A DNA stretch of 19,808 nt from DASYHS01 sp035998295 (GTDB lineage: Bacteria > Pseudomonadota > Alphaproteobacteria > Azospirillales > Azospirillaceae): positions 1 through 19,808 of the forward strand of contig NZ_DASYHS010000015.1 in assembly GCF_035998295.1 (NCBI RefSeq). Reading direction: 5' to 3'. The position numbers and the translations under genes are program-made. Below, piece after piece: positions 6,532-13,138 of the stretch; positions within the stretch are counted from its first letter, which is position 1; each line of letters begins with the position of its first letter. Below the pieces are notes generated by a model. It was given only the letters and a program-made list of their open reading frames with translations, ran no database searches and was not told where the DNA came from.

Positions 6532-7389
6532 ATGGCCGAACGTCCCCTCGACTTGGATGCCGTCCAGGCTTTCGTCCACATCGCCGAGCTCGGCAGCTTC
6601 ACGCGCGCGGCCGAAGCCATGCGGACGACGCAGGCCGCGGTCAGCTTGAAGCTGAAGCGCCTGGAGGCGAGGCTCGGCTGCCGGCTCGTCGAGCGCACGC
6701 CCCGCTACGTCGAGCTTTCGGCGCGGGGCACGGCCTTCGTCGAGCACGCCCGCGAGCTTCTGGAGGCGCACGACCGCGCGCTCACGGCATTCGCCGGGGC
6801 CCGGCGGCGCCTCACCATCGGCATCAGCGACCATGTCGCCGGGCCGGAGCTTCCGGCGCTGATCGCGCGCATGAACGCGCAGGACCCCAAGCTGCTGATC
6901 GAGATCCGGATCGGATCGTCGGGCGACCTGCTCCAGAGCTTCGACCGGCGGGAACTCGACACGGTGATCGTCCGCCTGCATGCCGGGCGCAGCGACGGGG
7001 AAATCATCACCGAGGAGAAGTTCGGCTGGTTCGCGGGGCCGGGCTGGCAGCACCGCGCGGACGAGCCCCTGCCGGTCGCCACGCTCGCCGAGCCCTGCGG
7101 CGTCCGCGTGATGTCCTCGCGCCTTCTCGACGAGGCGGGCGTGCCCTGGACGGAGATCTTCGTCGGCGGCGGCGTCGCGGCGGTCGCCGCCGCCGTCATG
7201 GCCGGGCTCGGCGTCGCCGCACTCTCTCCGCGCATGCTGCCGTTCGGCGCGCTCGACGTAGGCGCCAGGCTCGGGCTTCCCGACCTGCCGCGCCTGCCGG
7301 TCCTGCTCCACACCAGGGTCGGGGACGGCCGGCCGCGCGATGCGCTCGCCGCCCTTTCCGCCGCCTTCAGGGGCGCGGTGCGAGGCTAG
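6532..7389 (+). CDS. LysR family transcriptional regulator
   Basis: A 285-residue LysR protein. The DNA-binding domain covers residues 7-66 (LDAVQAFVHIAELGSFTRAA, TTQAAVSLKLKRLEARLGCR, LVERTPRYVELSARG); the effector-binding domain starts near residue 90 (RRRLTIGISDHVAGPELPAL...). The effector domain is slightly short (about 195 residues) but ends normally. ATG at 6532 was chosen because it gives the standard N-terminus MAERPLDLDAVQAFVHI. It is divergent from the tautomerase-BKACE pair and is therefore its likely regulator. It converges on the DUF4258/HTH insert with 58 bp between stop codons. Composition matches the GC-rich backbone. Confidence 0.92.
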   Translation: MAERPLDLDAVQAFVHIAELGSFTRAAEAMRTTQAAVSLKLKRLEARLGCRLVERTPRYVELSARGTAFVEHARELLEAHDRALTAFAGARRRLTIGISDHVAGPELPALIARMNAQDPKLLIEIRIGSSGDLLQSFDRRELDTVIVRLHAGRSDGEIITEEKFGWFAGPGWQHRADEPLPVATLAEPCGVRVMSSRLLDEAGVPWTEIFVGGGVAAVAAAVMAGLGVAALSPRMLPFGALDVGARLGLPDLPRLPVLLHTRVGDGRPRDALAALSAAFRGAVRG

Positions 7390-7447
7390 TTAGGCGAGCC
7401 GGCCCTGAAGGAGGCGTTTCTTCGCAAAGGCATCGTACCAGCACCAG

Positions 7448-7936
7448 CTATCCAATCAACTCCGATTCCTTGACCTGTTTGCTGGACCACTGGCCGCCGG
7501 GCCGCTCCTCGAAGGCGAGCTTCGCCTTGGCCAAGCTGCCCTTGCCGACTGCTGCCGCAATCTCGGCCAGTCGGTCTTCGATCTGAGTGAAGAGTGGCCG
7601 CTCGCCGATGGATTCCAGGTACCGGGCGCGGATTGAGGCGTCGGCAAAGCGCGGGACGGCCTTGTGGGTGTCGGCCTCCCACCGTGCTACGGTCTGGTAG
7701 TCCTTCCCGAGCCGCCGTCCTATGGACGTCTGGCTCAGATCCAGCATTACGCGGAGAAACCGGAACTCCTGCCCGGTCAGCGGCCGTTCCTGCTTTGCCA
7801 GATGAAGCGCGATTACGCGCTCCAGTTCGTCGGCCCGCTCAACCACCACGGTCGCGCCATACTCGCCGAGGTCCTCCTCGTGATAGCCATTGAGCAGCCA
7901 GATGTTGTCGAGTCCGCATTGCGTATAGTGGTACAT
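7448..7936 (-). CDS. HTH protein, putative antitoxin partner of DUF4258 gene
   Basis: A 162-residue protein. The N-terminus (MYHYTQCGLDNIWLLNGY, then YGATVVVERADELERVIALH) resembles the first part of MqsA/YgiT-like antitoxins, but with a single Cys in place of a CxxC zinc finger. Residues about 56-90 form a Xre-like helix-turn-helix (QEFRFLRVMLDLSQTSIGRR then YQTVARWEADTH). The C-terminal third is helical and charged. ATG at 7934-7936 has GGAGGG at optimal distance. It lies 12 bp downstream of the DUF4258 gene on the same strand, the toxin-first order of MqsR-MqsA and HigB-HigA modules. Likely role: antitoxin and autorepressor. The pairing is inferred; the gene might simply be a regulator. 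GC is lower than in flanking genes. Confidence 0.75.
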   Translation of the reverse strand: MYHYTQCGLDNIWLLNGYHEEDLGEYGATVVVERADELERVIALHLAKQERPLTGQEFRFLRVMLDLSQTSIGRRLGKDYQTVARWEADTHKAVPRFADASIRARYLESIGERPLFTQIEDRLAEIAAAVGKGSLAKAKLAFEERPGGQWSSKQVKESELIG

Positions 7937-7948
7937 TTCGTGTCCCTC

Positions 7949-8323
7949 CTATTCCTCGTCCTCGTCCTTCCACTCGTCTTCCCAGTCATCGCCTGGTCCC
8001 GGCTTCGACCTGCGGGTGAACAGCCAGTTCTCATAGGCTGTGATGACCAGGATCTTCGTCTCCGGCACCACAACCCCGGCAACCACCGTCATCGTTTCAT
8101 CCGCTGTTCGTTGGCAGGTGAACTTCCAGCCGTTGGTCAGAGATATGTCCGGCGTCGGATCCTCCGTCAGAAAGCCGCTCAAAAGGCATTGGACGGCTTG
8201 GCGTTCGCTGATTGGGGGCTTCCCGGCTTCTGGATCACGCTTGCGGGCATGCCTGGTGAACCTCACCTTGTCGCGGTCCTTCGCGAGAGCCCTGATAGCG
8301 TCCCGGGCAGCCTTCCTGTCCAC
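7949..8323 (-). CDS. DUF4258 protein, putative type II toxin
   Basis: A 124-residue protein with the DUF4258 core: KVRFTRHARKRDPEAGKPPI (residues 19-38), SERQAVQCLLSGFLTEDPTP, GWKFTCQRTADETMTVVAGVVVPETKILVITAYEN. DUF4258 proteins are small BrnT/RelE-like folds commonly paired with HTH antitoxins. The tail (about 107-124) is highly acidic (DDWEDEWKDEDEE), unusual for a ribonuclease-like toxin. Translation starts at GTG (8321-8323); GAGGGA lies 8-9 bp upstream and no ATG fits. It is the first gene of a pair with the HTH protein, 12 bp apart. Toxic activity is not proven for this family in general, so the toxin call is inference from fold and context. Confidence 0.75.
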   Translation of the reverse strand: MDRKAARDAIRALAKDRDKVRFTRHARKRDPEAGKPPISERQAVQCLLSGFLTEDPTPDISLTNGWKFTCQRTADETMTVVAGVVVPETKILVITAYENWLFTRRSKPGPGDDWEDEWKDEDEE

Positions 8324-8429
8324 AATATCTATCCCTCAAAATGACCCATTGCAAGATAATGATGGTAGTGGCCCCCTTAAGAGCCTGCCGTCGGCACGCC
8401 ATTCTGGAGGTGGAACGCCCGCCGGTCCG

Positions 8430-8654
8430 CTACAGCTTGAATGGCCCGCTCGCTGCGAAGCCCTGTGGCGCCATAGCTGTGCCGGCAATGACGGGAAGGA
8501 GCTCCTTCCGGAAGGCCGCCATCGGCTTCGCCGAGGTCTGGACCCATTTGCCGTCCTTGCGTTCCATCCATCCGGCAGCAAAAGCGTCACCCGCCAGAAG
8601 GCCCGTGCTCCCCGACTGGATGAACTCAGAGCCCGCTCCGTCGGCCTCACGGCC
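8430..8654 (-). pseudogene. Truncated coding relic, C-terminal fragment of an unknown protein
   Basis: An open frame on the minus strand from an in-frame TGA at 8655-8657 to a TAG at 8430-8432 that reads like real protein: DGAGSEFIQSGSTGLLAGDA, then FAAGWMERKDGKWVQTSAKP, then MAAFRKELLPVIAGTAMAPQ. The only ATG is at 8565-8567 (45 residues) and has no good ribosome site. Amino-acid make-up and third-position pattern look coding, but there is no plausible start, so this is probably the 3' remnant of a gene cut off where the insert joins the kinase gene. The family is not recognised. It could alternatively be a 45-residue small protein. Confidence 0.4.
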
Positions 8655-8666
8655 TCACGGCCTCAC
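8643..8666. repeat. Three tandem copies of GGCCTCAC
   Basis: Exact 8-bp unit at 8643-8650, 8651-8658 and 8659-8666. The minus-strand form GTGAGGCC contains the TGA stop of the kinase-like gene (8663-8665) in its last copy and the in-frame stop bounding the adjacent relic in the middle copy. It marks the junction between the GC-rich backbone and the lower-GC insert and looks like slippage or a repaired join. Confidence 0.85.
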
Positions 8667-9172
8667 GGATCGCCGCTTCCCCCCTCGTGGCGCACCACGC
8701 GGAAACCCTCCTCCTCGCCCGGGGGGACGAAATGGCGGGTGATCGCGTCGAACTCCGCCTCCGTCGTCGCCTTGGCGCCCTCCGGCAGTTCCTCGTTGCG
8801 GCGGCGGAGCTGGCGCTTGCACAGCGCGTCGGAGGCGACGATCGAATGCAGCAGGTGGTCCGCCCCCGCCGCCTCGAAGATCGCGCGCACCCAGCCCCGC
8901 TCGCGCGGCGTGTTGCCGGCGAAGTCGAACACGACCGGCACGCCCGCGCGCAGAAGCGCCTCGGCATGGGGCGCGATGACGGAGCGCAGCCGGGCGCTGC
9001 GCTCGAGATAGTCGGGGAAGGTCGCGATCTCGCCGGGATAGAGGCGCGAGAGCCACATATCCTCGCTGAACAGGATCGCGCCCTGCTCCCGCGCTATCCG
9101 GCGCGCGAGCGTGCTCTTGCCCGAGGCGAGCTTGCCGCACAGAAGATGCAGGACCGGCCCGGGCCGCGTCAT
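8663..9172 (-). CDS. P-loop ATP-binding protein (AAA_33 kinase/zeta-toxin-like)
   Basis: A 169-residue protein with Walker A GKLASGKST at 13-21 directly after the first strand (VLHLLC), the layout of small AAA_33 P-loop kinases related to chloramphenicol phosphotransferase, polynucleotide kinase and zeta toxin. FSEDMWLSRLYPG resembles the catalytic Asp region and VPVVFDFAGNTPRERGWVRA the second strand and lid approach; RRRNEELPEGAKATTEAEFD is conserved in this bacterial group. The substrate is unknown. Its start ATG overlaps the stop of the upstream DMT transporter as ATGA, so the two are cotranslated. The stop codon lies within an 8-bp tandem repeat, so the C-terminus may have been altered by the event that made it. 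Confidence 0.85.
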   Translation of the reverse strand: MTRPGPVLHLLCGKLASGKSTLARRIAREQGAILFSEDMWLSRLYPGEIATFPDYLERSARLRSVIAPHAEALLRAGVPVVFDFAGNTPRERGWVRAIFEAAGADHLLHSIVASDALCKRQLRRRNEELPEGAKATTEAEFDAITRHFVPPGEEEGFRVVRHEGGSGDP

Positions 9173-10077
9173 CGTCCGTCCCCCTTCGGTTTGCCGCGCG
9201 AGAGTGCCGCGACCATCCCCAGGCTGGCGATGGCGACCCCCGCCCAGGTCAGCGGGCCGGGCATCTCGCCCAGCAGCGGGATCGCCGCCACCGTGGTCAG
9301 GCACGGCACGGCCGCCGTGGCGACCGCCGTCTCGGTCGCTCCCAGCAGCGACACCGCCAGCGTATAGGCCAGCAGCGAGGCGATCGCGATCAGCACGCCC
9401 TGGAACACCGCCTGCGCCGCCAGCGTCCCCACCGCCACCTGACCGAGCTGCGGGTCGAGCGCCAGGAAATAGACCGGCAGGTAGACCGCCATGGACAGCG
9501 GCGTCACGATCGCGGCGGCGGCGACGGCGTCCACCTTGTAGCGGCGGATCAGCACGCCGTAGACCGACCAGCAGGCCGACGCCCCGACCAGGCAGGCATC
9601 GCCCAGCAGCACGGTCCCCGTCGCCGCCCCCAGCGCGTCGAGCGCCAGCGCCGCGACCCCCGCCAGGATCAGCCCCGCGCCGATCAGGCGCCGGGCCGAC
9701 GGGCGCTCGCCCAGCCACAGGGCGCCTGCGAGCGTGCCGAACGCCGGCAGCATGCCGTGCAGGAAGACGGCCCCATGGGCGGCGGGCGCGCGGGCGAAGC
9801 CGGCATAGGCCAGCAGCGCGAAGCCGAGCCCGCCGAAGAAGGACAGCCGCGCCGCCCGCCCCAGGCTCAGGCCCGCCAGCCCGCGCCGCATCAGCACCGG
9901 CAGCAGCAGCACGCCCCCGACCCCGAAGCGCAGCGCCGCGAGGTCCCAGGCCCGCAGGGCGTCGAGCGTGCCGAGCCGCGAGACGAGCGTGAAGGCCGAG
10001 AACAGGACCACGACCGCGGCCGCCGCCGCGGCGCCGGCCAGCACGGCGCGCCGCCCCTCCATCCTTCCCGCCTCCAT
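9169..10077 (-). CDS. DMT (EamA) family membrane transporter
   Basis: A 302-residue integral membrane protein with ten hydrophobic segments in two EamA repeats (about residues 12-146 and 158-292), the layout of drug/metabolite exporters such as RhaT, YdcZ-related and EamA proteins. The first helix is AVLAGAAAAAAVVVLFSAFT and the last is TWAGVAIASLGMVAAL; LGERPS and LLGEMPG are the conserved loops near the end of each repeat. It acts in the inner membrane, probably exporting an amino acid or other small metabolite. ATG at 10075-10077 has GAGGGGGGA upstream; a second in-frame ATG five codons later also has a GGAGG site, so the N-terminus is uncertain by five residues. Coupled to the P-loop protein by ATGA overlap. 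Confidence 0.92.
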   Translation of the reverse strand: MEAGRMEGRRAVLAGAAAAAAVVVLFSAFTLVSRLGTLDALRAWDLAALRFGVGGVLLLPVLMRRGLAGLSLGRAARLSFFGGLGFALLAYAGFARAPAAHGAVFLHGMLPAFGTLAGALWLGERPSARRLIGAGLILAGVAALALDALGAATGTVLLGDACLVGASACWSVYGVLIRRYKVDAVAAAAIVTPLSMAVYLPVYFLALDPQLGQVAVGTLAAQAVFQGVLIAIASLLAYTLAVSLLGATETAVATAAVPCLTTVAAIPLLGEMPGPLTWAGVAIASLGMVAALSRGKPKGDGR

Positions 10078-10104
10078 CGCCCGTCCCCCCTCGTGCAGGC
10101 CGTG

Positions 10105-10133
10105 ATCGTCATCGTATGACGTCCCCGGGTCAA
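10105..10133 (-). promoter_or_regulatory. Possible sigma-70 promoter of the transporter-kinase unit
   Basis: On the minus strand TTGACC (10133-10128) is followed after 17 bp by GACGAT (10110-10105), 27 bp before the transporter start codon. The -35 box is good and the -10 box weak. Assignment rests on spacing and location. Confidence 0.3.
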
Positions 10134-10142
10134 GTCCCGCGC

Positions 10143-10159
10143 GAGGGCGGCGCGCCCTC
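10143..10159 (-). terminator. GC-rich hairpin after the GNAT gene
   Basis: Perfect 7-bp stem GAGGGCG/CGCCCTC with a 3-nt loop, starting 2 bp past the TAG of the acetyltransferase gene. No U-run follows, so it may stabilise the mRNA end or assist Rho-type termination rather than act as an intrinsic terminator. Confidence 0.4.
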
Positions 10160-10161
10160 TG

Positions 10162-10680
10162 CTACCCGGCGATGCCGAACGCGTCGGGATAGCGGACCGA
10201 GCCCGCCGCTCCGGCCAGCGCGCCCTCCGCCAGTTCCAGCGCCATGAAGGCATCGCCCGCGAACGGGGCCGCCAGCTTGCGCGCGAGCGCCGGGGAGAAG
10301 CCGAAGCGCGGGTAGTACCGGGGATGGCCGAGCACGACGACCGCCTCGCAGCCGTCCCGGCGCAGCCTCTCCAGCCCGGCGCGGATCAGCGCCGCGCCGG
10401 TCCCGCGGCGCTGGCGGTCGGGCCGGACGGCGACCGGCGCCAGCGCGACCGCGTCGACCTTCCGGCCATCGACCTCGACCGCGAGGTCGCTGAACACGAC
10501 GTGGCCGACGACCTCTCCGTCCTCGGCCTCGCCATCTTCGAGCGCGACCAGCGCCAGGCGCACCAGCCCGTCGGCGCGCAGCCGCTCGACCAGATCGGCC
10601 TCGTTCCCGCCGCCGAAGGCGGCGGCGAGGACGGCGCGGATCCGCGCGGCAAGGGCTTGGGTCTCTTCCTCGATTCTCAT
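10162..10680 (-). CDS. GNAT N-acetyltransferase, YhbS-like; possible YjhQ-type antitoxin
   Basis: A 172-residue GNAT fold protein. Acetyl-CoA binding motif A is RPDRQRRGTGAALIRAGLER (87-106; pyrophosphate loop R91-R-G-T-G95). GHPRYYPRFGFSPA (118-131) is the hallmark of YhbS-type acetyltransferases, and VVGHVVFSDLAV and VDAVALAPVAV are the preceding strands. Acceptor unknown. ATG at 10678-10680. The gene starts 8 bp after the YjhX-family toxin gene on the same strand. In E. coli the YjhX (TopAI) toxin is paired with YjhQ, itself a GNAT-family protein that serves as antitoxin, so this protein may be the antitoxin here. The alternative is a housekeeping acetyltransferase that happens to lie next to yjhX. 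The family call is firm; the antitoxin role is inference. Confidence 0.88.
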   Translation of the reverse strand: MRIEEETQALAARIRAVLAAAFGGGNEADLVERLRADGLVRLALVALEDGEAEDGEVVGHVVFSDLAVEVDGRKVDAVALAPVAVRPDRQRRGTGAALIRAGLERLRRDGCEAVVVLGHPRYYPRFGFSPALARKLAAPFAGDAFMALELAEGALAGAAGSVRYPDAFGIAG

Positions 10681-10688
10681 GGCGGTCC

Positions 10689-10946
10689 TCAGCGGTTGTC
10701 GGGTTGCGGGCGCACGGCGGCGCGGCCGGAGCGCGAGATCCGGTACGGACCGCCGCTCCTGGCCTCGATCAGCCTGCGCCGCCTGAGCCTGTGGAAGGTG
10801 TCGAGCGTGCAGTCGGCCAGCCTGTGGCCTTCGCGGTTGAAGCAATCGACGGCGACGACGCGCCCGTCTTCGGCGCGGTGATGGCGGATGTGTCCGCCCT
10901 GGGCGAGCACGTGCAGGACGCGCTGCTCCATCCTGGAGACGTTCAT
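10689..10946 (-). CDS. yjhX: YjhX family (TopAI-like) toxin
   Basis: An 85-residue protein, the same size as E. coli YjhX. It begins MNVSRMEQRVLHVLAQGGHI and contains DCFNREGHRLADCTLDTFHR and LIEARSGGPYRISRSGR, conserved through the UPF0386/YjhX family. The internal ATG at 10944-10946 was chosen over longer in-frame starts because it matches the family N-terminus. E. coli YjhX, also called TopAI, binds and inhibits DNA topoisomerase I. It is the first of two genes, followed at 8 bp by a GNAT protein. The ribosome site is weak. No frame damage is seen, so the toxin should be functional if expressed. Confidence 0.9.
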   Translation of the reverse strand: MNVSRMEQRVLHVLAQGGHIRHHRAEDGRVVAVDCFNREGHRLADCTLDTFHRLRRRRLIEARSGGPYRISRSGRAAVRPQPDNR

Positions 10947-11263
10947 TTCGGAGACTCGTACGCAAGACCACACGACGCATCGGCCCGGCGCGCTGCGTCG
11001 CGTGCGCGCCGGTCAACCGCAATGCGTCACCGAGCCTCGCCCTGGGCGAGGCGGTCAGTGGGTCGCGACAATCTCCGGCATGAAATCCCCCGATATGCCC
11101 CGGCGACGGCGCGCCGGACGGACGGGACGATACCCGGCGGCCTTTTCCCCGTCAACGGACCTGCCCGAGGGAGAAGAAACGGGCCGCCGCACAACCTCTT
11201 GACGTCCCGTTATGTGATAAGTATCCTATATTGATCTGAATTCAAGGACATGGAGCCCAGGCC
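10947..11263. other. Intergenic region between yjhX and the terminase-like gene
   Basis: A 317-bp divergent intergenic region without a credible gene. It contains a perfect 8-bp hairpin GCCTCGCC-CTG-GGCGAGGC at 11034-11052 and, at the right end, the promoter of the downstream gene. A 40-codon frame from ATG 11081 has no ribosome site and overlaps that promoter. The yjhX promoter must lie in the left part, but no clear boxes were seen. Confidence 0.5.
11199..11227 (+). promoter_or_regulatory. Sigma-70 type promoter of the terminase-like gene
   Basis: TTGACG (11199-11204), 17-bp spacer, TATCCT (11222-11227), in the only AT-rich patch of this intergenic region, 36 bp before the start codon. Both boxes are close to consensus for a GC-rich alphaproteobacterium, so the gene appears to have its own constitutive-type promoter. 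Confidence 0.6.
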
Positions 11264-12052
11264 ATGGCGTTCACCCCGGTCCCCATCGAACCCATCCGGC
11301 CGAAGGTGGCGCCCGCGCCGGTCCCGGTCGTCGGCGCGGGCACGCTGGCGCCCCGGCGCGAGGCGTTCTGCCGCCACGTCGCGTCCGGCGTCGCCCCCGT
11401 GACCGCCGCCCGCCTGGCGGGCTTCCCCTGGGACAAGGCGGGGTCCTGCGCGCGCGCTCTGCTGGCCGAGCCGGACGTCACGGCCCGGCTGGTCGAGATC
11501 GTGGTCGCCTGCCGCGCCCGGCACCAGGACCTGCGCAACCGGCTGATGTCGCGCCTGCTGCGCGTGCTCGACGTGGCGCTCGCGGCCGGCGACCGCACCG
11601 ACGCGCTGCGCGCGATCCGCATCGCCCAGGGCTTCGAGGCCGAGCCCGACCCGCTCGACGCCCTGCAGGACCAGGAGGAGGAGGACAACGACGCGGCGCC
11701 GGCGGACCCGGCCGACCTGTCGGAGGAAGGCGCGCCGCCGGCGATGCCGCCGCTGCCGCACGAGCACGCGCCGCTGCGGGGCCCGCTGGACTCGCCCGAG
11801 AATTTGGAGGGGATCAGCGACCTGCTGCGGGACGCGGAGACCTGGCTGCCGTCGATCACGCGCTGCCGCAAGGCGGCCGACGCGGTGTTCCGGCTGATGG
11901 AGGACCACAACGGCCACCTGCCCGACGACTACGACGTCCGCAACTACCCCTGGGGCCTCGGCGACTACTACCGCGACGAGCTGATCGAGAGCCGCCGCGC
12001 CCGCGGCCTCGACCCCATCGACGGCCGCCCGCTGCGAACGCCGAAGCAGTAG
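11264..12052 (+). CDS. Terminase small subunit-like DNA-binding protein
   Basis: A 262-residue protein. Residues 31-77 (RREAFCRHVASGVAPVTAAR, LAGFPWDKAGSCARALLAEP, DVTARLVEIV) match the N-terminal helix-turn-helix of phage terminase small subunits: a conserved FCRHVA-like start, a sampled AGF/AGY turn and the LL-xx-P-x-V segment. The next part (85-128) is helical (RNRLMSRLLRVLDVALAAGD, then RTDALRAIRIAQGFE). The middle (129-165) is acidic and Pro/Ala-rich, probably disordered, and the C-terminus (175-262) is a separate unrecognised domain ending GLGDYYRDELIESRRARGLD. GGAG lies 8 bp before the ATG. No large terminase, portal or capsid gene is nearby, so it is not part of an intact prophage; it may be a domesticated regulator. 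Domain call moderately sure. Confidence 0.65.
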   Translation: MAFTPVPIEPIRPKVAPAPVPVVGAGTLAPRREAFCRHVASGVAPVTAARLAGFPWDKAGSCARALLAEPDVTARLVEIVVACRARHQDLRNRLMSRLLRVLDVALAAGDRTDALRAIRIAQGFEAEPDPLDALQDQEEEDNDAAPADPADLSEEGAPPAMPPLPHEHAPLRGPLDSPENLEGISDLLRDAETWLPSITRCRKAADAVFRLMEDHNGHLPDDYDVRNYPWGLGDYYRDELIESRRARGLDPIDGRPLRTPKQ

Positions 12053-12137
12053 GCTATCCTTCGCCGGTCCCGATCGCCGCCCCGGCGGGGGCGGGCTACG
12101 GGCCTCGGGCGAAGACACGGGATCGGAGTGCCGCCGG

Positions 12138-12728
12138 ATGATCGAAAAGCCCATCTACGTCGTGACGGACGCCGAGTTCGACGGTCCCGTTCCCGGCCGC
12201 CACTCGATGCTGTCCTTCGCATCCGTCGCCGTGGCGCCCGGCGGGCGGCGGCATGGGGAGTTCGAGGCCGTCCTCGGCCCGCTCGACGGCGCGTCGCCCG
12301 ACCCGGAGACCCTGGCCTTCTGGCGCACGCAGCCCGAAGCCTACGCCGCCGCGACCACGGACCCGGAGCCGCCGGGGGCGGTGATGGGGCGTTTCGTCGA
12401 TTGGGTGAGGGGGCTGCCGGGCGACGCGATCTTCGCCGCGCATCCGCTCGCGCTCGACGGCCCCTGGATGGACTTCTACCTGCAGCGCTTCACCCGGGAG
12501 CGCCTCCTCGAAGGCCCGTGGCGGCCCGGGCGCCTGTTCAGGAGCACGCCCCTGTGCCTGGCGTCATTCGCCGCCGGTAGGCTGGGCTGGCCGACATGGA
12601 CGTGCGACGTCGGCCGGTATCCCGCCGATTGGCTGGGCGGCCATGAACACACGCACCGGGCCATCGACGATGCCCGGGGCTATGCCGGCCTCCTGGCGAC
12701 CCTGATGGGTCGCGGCGGCCCGGCATAG
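12138..12728 (+). CDS. DEDDh-type 3'-5' exonuclease (DnaQ-like)
   Basis: A 196-residue RNase-H-fold exonuclease. Motif I is VVTDAEFDG, with D11-x-E13 as metal ligands; motif II is probably in AHPLALDGPWMDFY (D107 or D112); motif III is HTHRAIDDA with H173-x4-D178, the DEDDh signature. FWRTQPEAYAA (61-71) is shared with bacterial exoribonuclease-like proteins of this size. It would remove nucleotides from 3' ends of RNA or DNA; the preferred substrate is unknown. The gene lies 85 bp after the terminase-like gene on the same strand, perhaps cotranscribed. It converges with the DUF6481 gene (29 bp between stops). A GGAG lies 8-9 bp upstream of the ATG. Confidence 0.85.
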   Translation: MIEKPIYVVTDAEFDGPVPGRHSMLSFASVAVAPGGRRHGEFEAVLGPLDGASPDPETLAFWRTQPEAYAAATTDPEPPGAVMGRFVDWVRGLPGDAIFAAHPLALDGPWMDFYLQRFTRERLLEGPWRPGRLFRSTPLCLASFAAGRLGWPTWTCDVGRYPADWLGGHEHTHRAIDDARGYAGLLATLMGRGGPA

Positions 12729-12757
12729 CGCGTCCGCGCCCGAGCGGTGTTCCCCGG

Positions 12758-13138
12758 CTAGCGCTGGCGCGCCTTGCGCGCCGCGTAGCGCGCGTCGCGG
12801 GCGGCCTTGCGCTCGGCTTCCTCGGCCTGCTGGCGGACGACCGCCTCGGCGGCCTCGCGCGCCTGTTCGGCTTCGAGGGCCTTGCGCTCGGCTTCCTCGG
12901 CTTCCCGGCGGGCGACCGCCTCGGCGGCTTCGCGCTCGGCCTGCGCCTTGCGCTCGGCCTTGCGCTCCGCCTCGCGGGCCTCGCGGGCCTCGCGGACGGC
13001 GTCGCGCGCCAGCCGCCGTTCGGCGAATTCGGGGTCGGACACCTCGGGCCGCGCGCGGAATTTCTCCAGCTGCGCCTTCCGGGCGGTGGCGGCCGCGTTC
13101 AGGCGGTCGTTGAAGCCTGCGTTCCTGAAGCCGTTCAT
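12758..13138 (-). CDS. DUF6481 family coiled-coil protein
   Basis: A 126-residue protein of the alphaproteobacterial DUF6481 family. The N-terminus (MNGFRNAGFNDRLNAAATAR, KAQLEKFRARPEVSDPEFAE) is the conserved part; residues about 45-126 are a long Ala/Glu/Arg/Lys repeat expected to form one continuous coiled coil or single alpha helix, with the near-repeat EAEERKA/EAEERKALEAEQAREA-like units encoded by degenerate repeats in DNA. Function is unknown; members often lie near cold-shock protein genes. Its ATG overlaps the stop of the upstream small gene as ATGA, indicating coupled translation. The cluster is transcribed from the direction of csp. Confidence 0.85.
   Translation of the reverse strand: MNGFRNAGFNDRLNAAATARKAQLEKFRARPEVSDPEFAERRLARDAVREAREAREAERKAERKAQAEREAAEAVARREAEEAERKALEAEQAREAAEAVVRQQAEEAERKAARDARYAARKARQR

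Noticed and set aside
8326..8354. TTGCAA-N17-TAGATA as promoter for the DUF4258 gene
   Set aside because: Spacing is right, but transcription would start inside the gene, past the GTG and its ribosome site, so it cannot serve the proposed start.
11081..11203. 40-codon plus-strand ORF
   Set aside because: No ribosome site, Arg-rich without family resemblance, and its end overlaps the -35 box of the next gene.
12059..12114. Inverted repeat CTTCGCC/GGCGAAG with an inner GCCCC/GGGGC stem as terminator between the terminase-like and exonuclease genes
   Set aside because: Distant arms, no T-run, and easily formed in GC-rich DNA.
11210..12154. Minus-strand frame of 314 codons opposite the terminase-like gene
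   Set aside because: Composition is Arg/Val/Gln-rich antisense type; the plus-strand gene has the promoter, ribosome site and recognisable domain.
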